In this document: positions 16,095-19,891 of the stretch, piece after piece | How positions within the stretch are numbered: the stretch's first letter is position 1 | Layout of the letters: every line of letters begins with the position of its first letter | NCBI GenBank assembly: GCA_002358555.1 | Contig: DEPC01000035.1 | Span: 1-19,891, forward strand | DNA length: 19,891 nucleotides | Reading direction: 5' to 3' | Source: Hungatella sp. UBA3402 | Lineage (GTDB): Bacteria; Bacillota; Clostridia; Lachnospirales; Lachnospiraceae | Notes under the pieces: model-generated | Database searches by the model: none | What the model was told of the DNA's origin: nothing | The model's input: the letters and a program-made list of their open reading frames with translations, nothing else | Position numbers and translations under genes: made by a program

Positions 16095-16925
16095 ATGAAT
16101 ACACGACTTATAGCCTTAGATTTAGATGGCACCCTTTTAGACAGTGAAAAGAAGTTGCCAGAACGAAATAAAAATGCGCTGCTAAAATGTATTTCTAAAG
16201 GAATTTTTATAGTTCCGTGTACAGGGCGGACTGTTTTGGGTATTCCAGAATCTGTGAGAGGGATTTCGGGAGTTCGCTATGCTATCACAGTAAATGGTGG
16301 TATGCTGGTGGACATGTATGAAGATAAAATTTTAGACGAGAAGCTGATTTCTCCAGATATTGTAGTAAATATTTATGACCAGATAAGCCAATATGATGTA
16401 ATGTGTGATGCATATATTCGTGGAGATGGATTTTCTGAACGTCGTTGTTTTGAAAATATGGATGCCTATAGAATTCCTGATGTGGTTCAGGAATTAGTTC
16501 GCCGTACTCGTACTCCCGTTGACAATTTAAAAAATTATATCAAAAATCGCAATTCCATGGTAGACAAACTGAATCTGTTTTTTGCCAAGCCCGAAGAGCG
16601 TGAACAAGTGCGAAATCTATTAAAAGGAAGAGATGATATACTGGTTAGCTCTTCATTTTCCTATAACTTAGAAATCAATGGTCTTGGAGCTACAAAGGGA
16701 GATGGAATTCTCCGATTAGCCCAAATTCTTGGTTTAAAACAAGAAGAAACTATGGCATTTGGAGATGGTGAAAATGATTTTTCCATGATAGAAAAAGCTG
16801 GAATCGGAATAGTAATGGAAAATGGTGAAGAAAAATTAAAAGAAATGGCAGATTATATCGCGCCAAGCAATGACGAGGCAGGAGTAGCTCAGATATTAGA
16901 GCAACTGGTTCTTTCCTGCTTCTAA
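16095..16925 (+). CDS. Cof-type HAD-superfamily hydrolase
   Basis: A 276-residue phosphatase of HAD subfamily IIB (Cof type), normal length. Motif I is DLDGTLLD, with the nucleophile Asp9 and the acid/base Asp11. Motif II is the Thr43 of CTGRT, motif III is Lys201 (GATKGDGILRL), and motif IV is GDGENDFSM (223-231). The C2 cap domain lies between motifs II and III (about 85-190). Such enzymes remove phosphate from sugar phosphates, flavin mononucleotide or pyridoxal phosphate; the natural substrate cannot be read from sequence. It begins 13 bases after the long TPR protein, behind a weak AAAAGAGA ribosome site, and is followed 11 bases later by cvpA, so it is probably in the same transcript. 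Confidence 0.93.
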   Translation: MNTRLIALDLDGTLLDSEKKLPERNKNALLKCISKGIFIVPCTGRTVLGIPESVRGISGVRYAITVNGGMLVDMYEDKILDEKLISPDIVVNIYDQISQYDVMCDAYIRGDGFSERRCFENMDAYRIPDVVQELVRRTRTPVDNLKNYIKNRNSMVDKLNLFFAKPEEREQVRNLLKGRDDILVSSSFSYNLEINGLGATKGDGILRLAQILGLKQEETMAFGDGENDFSMIEKAGIGIVMENGEEKLKEMADYIAPSNDEAGVAQILEQLVLSCF

Positions 16926-16936
16926 ATGAGGAGTTT

Positions 16937-17635
16937 ATGGAAAATTGGCTTGAAATAACGGTAGGATTATATTTATTAGCTATGGTTCTGTATGGCCATT
17001 ATCGGGGATTCATCAGAACCGCTGTCTCTATGACAGCAGTGGTTGTTACATTTATGATTGTACAGGTGGTCATGCCTTCTGTGACATCATTTGTAAAAAA
17101 TCAGACACCTATTTATGGCTGGATTACCGATAATTTGGAAAATGCCATGATTCCAAAGGAAAATCCAACTGGAATTTTTGATGAGTTGGCAATTATTGAA
17201 AATATGAATCTACCTAGAGAGCTTCAGGAGTTGTTAATTGAAAATAATAACCACCAGGTATATGAGAGATTAGGAGTACAGGCATTCACGGAATATGTGG
17301 GGAATTATCTGGCAGGAATTATTACAAATACAGTTGGCTTTGTAGTGCTGTTTGTTATTATCTATGGAATAATCTATTTATTGATGCGATGGTTGGATTT
17401 GGTAGCAAAGTTGCCAATCCTGTCTGGAATCAATAAAATTGCTGGAGCATTGTTAGGAGGTCTTCAAGGACTGGTTTTTCTATGGCTTTTAGCATTGCTT
17501 GTAACTGCATTCTCAGGAAGCCATTGGGCAAAAGCTGTGATATTCCAAATAGAATCCAGCAAATGGCTGTCTTTTCTATATCATTATAATATTGTATGGA
17601 AAATTGTCTTGGGACTGGTAAAGGGAATGGGGTAA
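16937..17635 (+). CDS. cvpA: CvpA family membrane protein
   Basis: A 232-residue integral membrane protein of the CvpA family, named for colicin V production in E. coli. Four hydrophobic segments are visible: about 5-20, 27-47, 125-150 and 165-191. The GHYRGF motif after the first and the GALLGGLQGLVFLW stretch in the last are typical of the family. An extended extracytoplasmic region of about 75 residues (50-124) separates segments 2 and 3, longer than in the E. coli protein but usual for clostridial members. AGGAG precedes the ATG at 16937. In most bacteria the molecular role is unresolved, with links to envelope stress tolerance; no better assignment is possible here. It closes the plus-strand gene run. 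Confidence 0.88.
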   Translation: MENWLEITVGLYLLAMVLYGHYRGFIRTAVSMTAVVVTFMIVQVVMPSVTSFVKNQTPIYGWITDNLENAMIPKENPTGIFDELAIIENMNLPRELQELLIENNNHQVYERLGVQAFTEYVGNYLAGIITNTVGFVVLFVIIYGIIYLLMRWLDLVAKLPILSGINKIAGALLGGLQGLVFLWLLALLVTAFSGSHWAKAVIFQIESSKWLSFLYHYNIVWKIVLGLVKGMG

Positions 17636-17994
17636 GGCAAAATGGGGGATATTTTTACTCTATGATAGCTATCCAGGTAGAGCTGTTTTGCAGAACAAGC
17701 ACAAAAGTATTAGAGAGTGTTTGAAAATTCATTTCTGCAAACTGTGGCACACATCTGCCAGGACTGAGTTTTTAGACATACCATAAGATGTATTTAGTAT
17801 ACCATCCATATAATGTTTGTATGATAAGGACAGTTGAGAAAATATCTTAGGATAGCATTAGAAAATTTGCATAAAAAATTCGTAAGAATCTCTTTATATT
17901 ACACAATATTGTAGCTTATTTTTGGCATAACTCAAAAACTTATTGATATATTTTACTTATTATGTAGTATATAATATCAGAAATAGTCAGAACA

Positions 17995-18023
17995 TTGACA
18001 CAATATGAAAAACATGTTACAGT
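17995..18023 (+). promoter_or_regulatory. Probable promoter of the flavin reductase gene
   Basis: A consensus -35 TTGACA (17995-18000), a 17-base spacer and a partial -10 TACAGT (18018-18023), preceded by TG one base upstream as in extended -10 promoters. The spacer contains the 8-bp palindrome AACATGTT (18011-18018), which touches the -10 box and could be an operator. Transcription would begin near 18030, inside the first copy of the tandem repeat. Confidence 0.55.
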
Positions 18024-18024
18024 T

Positions 18025-18058
18025 ATTAAATCACAAGTATGATTAAATCACAAGTATG
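18025..18058 (+). repeat. Perfect 17-bp tandem duplication in the leader
   Basis: The 17-base unit ATTAAATCACAAGTATG occurs twice without a gap, at 18025-18041 and 18042-18058, with no mismatch. It lies immediately downstream of the predicted -10 and about 35 bases before the start codon. It may be a recent duplication or a pair of regulator binding sites. Confidence 0.9.
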
Positions 18059-18092
18059 TGGATACATAAATAAAAAGGAAGGAGTCTTAAAA

Positions 18093-19891
18093 ATGAAAAA
18101 AGTGGCAGCAATTCTGTTGTGTTTGACGCTTCTCCTCAGTGGATGTAGTGGAAATGGAGAGACAACAGCACCAGAAACAACAACAGTGCCAGAGACTGAG
18201 ACGACTGCAAATGAAACGATAACAGCCGAAACAACAGTAGCGGAAACTGTTGGACAGGGTATTTACACCCCAGGAACGTATACAGCTAGTGCCCAAGGAA
18301 ATAACGGTCCAGTGGCATTGTCTGTAACATTCAGCGAGGAGGCTATCACTGAAATAACGATTGGAGAGCATGCAGAAACAGCAGGAATCAGCGATGGAGC
18401 CTTTGAAAAAATCCCTGCAGCAATTGTCCAGTACCAGAGTTTAGGTGTGGATACAATATCTGGTGCGACATACACCTCTCAGGCCATTTTAGACGCTGTA
18501 GCAGATTGTGTTACTCAGGCTGGTGGTGATGTAGAAGCACTACGTGCTGTGCCAGTTGAAGGGGACGAAGAAACAAAAGCTTCTGTTCTGGAAGATGCAG
18601 AAGTGGATGTATTGGTAATCGGTGGCGGTGGCGCTGGCTTGTCAGCAGCATTGTCCGCTTCCCAGAACGGAGCTAGTGTCATTTTGGTAGAGAAGCTGTC
18701 TGCGCTAGGTGGGAATACTTTCCGCTGTGGTGGTGCTTTTAATACCTATGACCCTGAGAGACAGAAAGATATTCCAATGACAGAAGCATTGTCTTCTGCT
18801 GTGGAGAAAGTATTAGCGCACGAAGATGTCAGTGAGGAACATGCTCAGTTGAAGGCTGAAGTGCAGAAACAATGGGACGAGTATAAGGCATCTGGTAGTA
18901 CAACATTGTTTGATACTCCAGAGTGGCATGCTTTGCAGAGCGTTGATGCTGGCGACTATGAGGGAAATGTGGAACTAGTACGTACTCTTACGACCAATAC
19001 TCTTGATACACTGAACTGGCTGTCAGATAACGGAGTTGAATGGACTGATCAGGTCAGCACTGTGGTAGGAGCTCTATGGAATCGTTCTCATCAGACGCCA
19101 AATAACAGTGGTGCAGATATCATAGCTGCTTTGGAACAGAATGCAGTGGCAAATGGCGTAACTATCTATCTGGATTCAAAAGCAGAAGAGTTAGTTGTGG
19201 AAGATGGACGTGTAGCTGGAGCTGTGATTACTAATGCAACAGGCAAGAAGGTCACTGTCAAGGCGGCAAAAGGTGTCATCATGGCTACTGGTGGCTTTAG
19301 TGCGAATGTAGAGATGCGTGTGAAATATAACAAGCAGTGGGAAGATATCGGTGAGTCACTGCAAACCAATAATACGCCTGGTGCCACTGGCGATGGTATT
19401 GTGATGGGCGAAGCAGTTGGAGCGAACTTAGTTGGTATGGGGTGGATTCAGTTGATGCCCCTGAATTCAGTTTCTGGTGGCGGCATCTCTGGTTATGTCA
19501 ATAGTTCTCTGTACTGCAATAAAGAAGGTGAGCGCTTTGTGGCAGAGGACCAGCGTCGCGATGTGTTGGCTGCTGCAGTACTTGCTCAGACGGATAAACT
19601 GTTCTATATTGTATGCGACCAGAAGGAAGCAGAGCTACGGGGAATGACACAAGAGACTTTGGACTATATGGTACAGAACGGTCTGGTATATAGCGGAGAA
19701 ACGATTGCCGAATTGGCAGAAAATATGGGAGTACCAGCTGATGCCCTGGAAAAGACAGTTAATGAATTTAATGAAGCTGTTAAGGCTGGAAAACCTGATG
19801 AATTTGGACGTACAACCTGGGAAAATACAATTGAAACTGGTCCATTCTATGCACCATCATTCTCTCCAGCAGTTCATCATACTATGGGTGG
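18093..19891 (+). CDS. Lipoprotein flavin reductase, fumarate reductase/urocanate reductase-like (partial)
   Basis: The first 599 residues; the gene runs off the window. A strong AAGGAAGGAG precedes the ATG. A lipoprotein signal ends in LLLSGC, with Cys18 as the lipid-anchored residue. A Thr/Glu-rich linker follows (about 22-55), then an FMN-binding domain (about 57-150) with DTISGAT (120-126). That matches the Dxx(S/T)GA(T/S) site where ApbE attaches FMN covalently, here at Thr126. Next is a fumarate-reductase-type FAD domain: GGGGAG (177-182), Glu200 at the end of strand 2, and GGNT. Later motifs include VIMATGGFSANVEMR, EDQRRDVLAAAV with a likely catalytic Arg, and VHHTMGG at the edge. Such enzymes sit outside the membrane and reduce an unsaturated organic acceptor during anaerobic growth. 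The acceptor is unknown; no cytochrome domain is seen. Confidence 0.92.
   Translation, partial: MKKVAAILLCLTLLLSGCSGNGETTAPETTTVPETETTANETITAETTVAETVGQGIYTPGTYTASAQGNNGPVALSVTFSEEAITEITIGEHAETAGISDGAFEKIPAAIVQYQSLGVDTISGATYTSQAILDAVADCVTQAGGDVEALRAVPVEGDEETKASVLEDAEVDVLVIGGGGAGLSAALSASQNGASVILVEKLSALGGNTFRCGGAFNTYDPERQKDIPMTEALSSAVEKVLAHEDVSEEHAQLKAEVQKQWDEYKASGSTTLFDTPEWHALQSVDAGDYEGNVELVRTLTTNTLDTLNWLSDNGVEWTDQVSTVVGALWNRSHQTPNNSGADIIAALEQNAVANGVTIYLDSKAEELVVEDGRVAGAVITNATGKKVTVKAAKGVIMATGGFSANVEMRVKYNKQWEDIGESLQTNNTPGATGDGIVMGEAVGANLVGMGWIQLMPLNSVSGGGISGYVNSSLYCNKEGERFVAEDQRRDVLAAAVLAQTDKLFYIVCDQKEAELRGMTQETLDYMVQNGLVYSGETIAELAENMGVPADALEKTVNEFNEAVKAGKPDEFGRTTWENTIETGPFYAPSFSPAVHHTMG

Larger units (their letters stand above)
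17636..18092. other. AT-rich non-coding region before the flavin reductase
   Basis: About 457 bp with no credible gene in any frame. It holds a 10-bp palindrome GATAGCTATC just after cvpA, but no stem followed by a T-run, so termination of the cvpA transcript is not explained. The stretch at about 17712-17765 resembles the sort of sequence seen near insertion-sequence ends, but no transposase remnant or paired inverted terminal repeat supports that. The last 100 bp contain the promoter and tandem repeat listed separately. A second TATAAT (17970-17975) lacks a well-spaced -35. Confidence 0.5.

Noticed and set aside
17712..17765. Insertion-sequence end upstream of the flavin reductase
   Set aside because: Only a vague resemblance to sequences near IS ends; no transposase fragment, no matching inverted repeat and no target duplication were seen.
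18025..18058. CRISPR-like repeat
   Set aside because: There are only two copies, they are directly adjacent with no spacer, and no cas gene is present.

Overview
The window looks like chromosomal DNA of a low-GC anaerobic Firmicute, most likely a Lachnospiraceae-type member of the Clostridia. The evidence is gene content and order: dnaX-ybaB-recR followed by a long TPR/low-complexity protein, a Cof-type HAD phosphatase and CvpA; the large Bacillus/Clostridium form of SRP RNA with an Alu domain; a clostridial-type PFK; and a secreted flavin-dependent reductase typical of gut Clostridia. The species assignment is inference. No phage, insertion sequence, CRISPR array or tRNA was found.

Layout. 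(1) 1-2228, plus strand: the tail of a class I aminotransferase, about 300 bp of non-coding DNA with two interleaved inverted repeats, then trmL (tRNA wobble 2'-O-methylation) four bases before a GTG-started GNAT acetyltransferase, then a stand-alone acidic protein that may be an Imm1-like immunity protein. (2) 2356-7150, minus strand: a probable operon asnS - SbcD/YhaO-like phosphoesterase - short YhaN/SbcC-like ATPase with two membrane segments - small HTH protein, read from a TTGAAT-17-TATAAT promoter. (3) 7254-7712, plus strand: the SRP RNA gene, with a TTGACA-17-TATACT promoter back to back with the asnS promoter, a leader of about 95 nt and a strong intrinsic terminator. (4) 7797-8966: 6-phosphofructokinase with its own promoter and an unusual mix of phosphoryl-donor residues. 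(5) 9085-17635, plus strand: dnaX, ybaB/ebfC, recR, a 1438-residue TPR/tyrosine-rich protein, a HAD phosphatase and cvpA, closely spaced and probably co-transcribed at least in part. (6) 17636-18092: non-coding DNA ending in a promoter and a perfect 17-bp tandem duplication. (7) 18093 to the window end: the start of a lipoprotein FMN/FAD fumarate-reductase-like enzyme.

How the genes relate. DnaX, YbaB and RecR form the common clamp-loader/recombination-repair group, and the SbcD/YhaN pair on the other strand is probably also DNA-related. The most unusual gene is the long protein at 11765-16081. It combines an N-terminal TPR-like helical region, about 460 residues of Tyr-rich disordered sequence, a domain that resembles a CbxX/SpoVK AAA+ ATPase without its Walker A motif, a Glu/Lys/Pro repeat block and a conserved-looking C-terminal domain. 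If anything here is undescribed, that protein is the best candidate. The terminal reductase suggests anaerobic respiration or detoxification using an external organic electron acceptor through covalently bound FMN.
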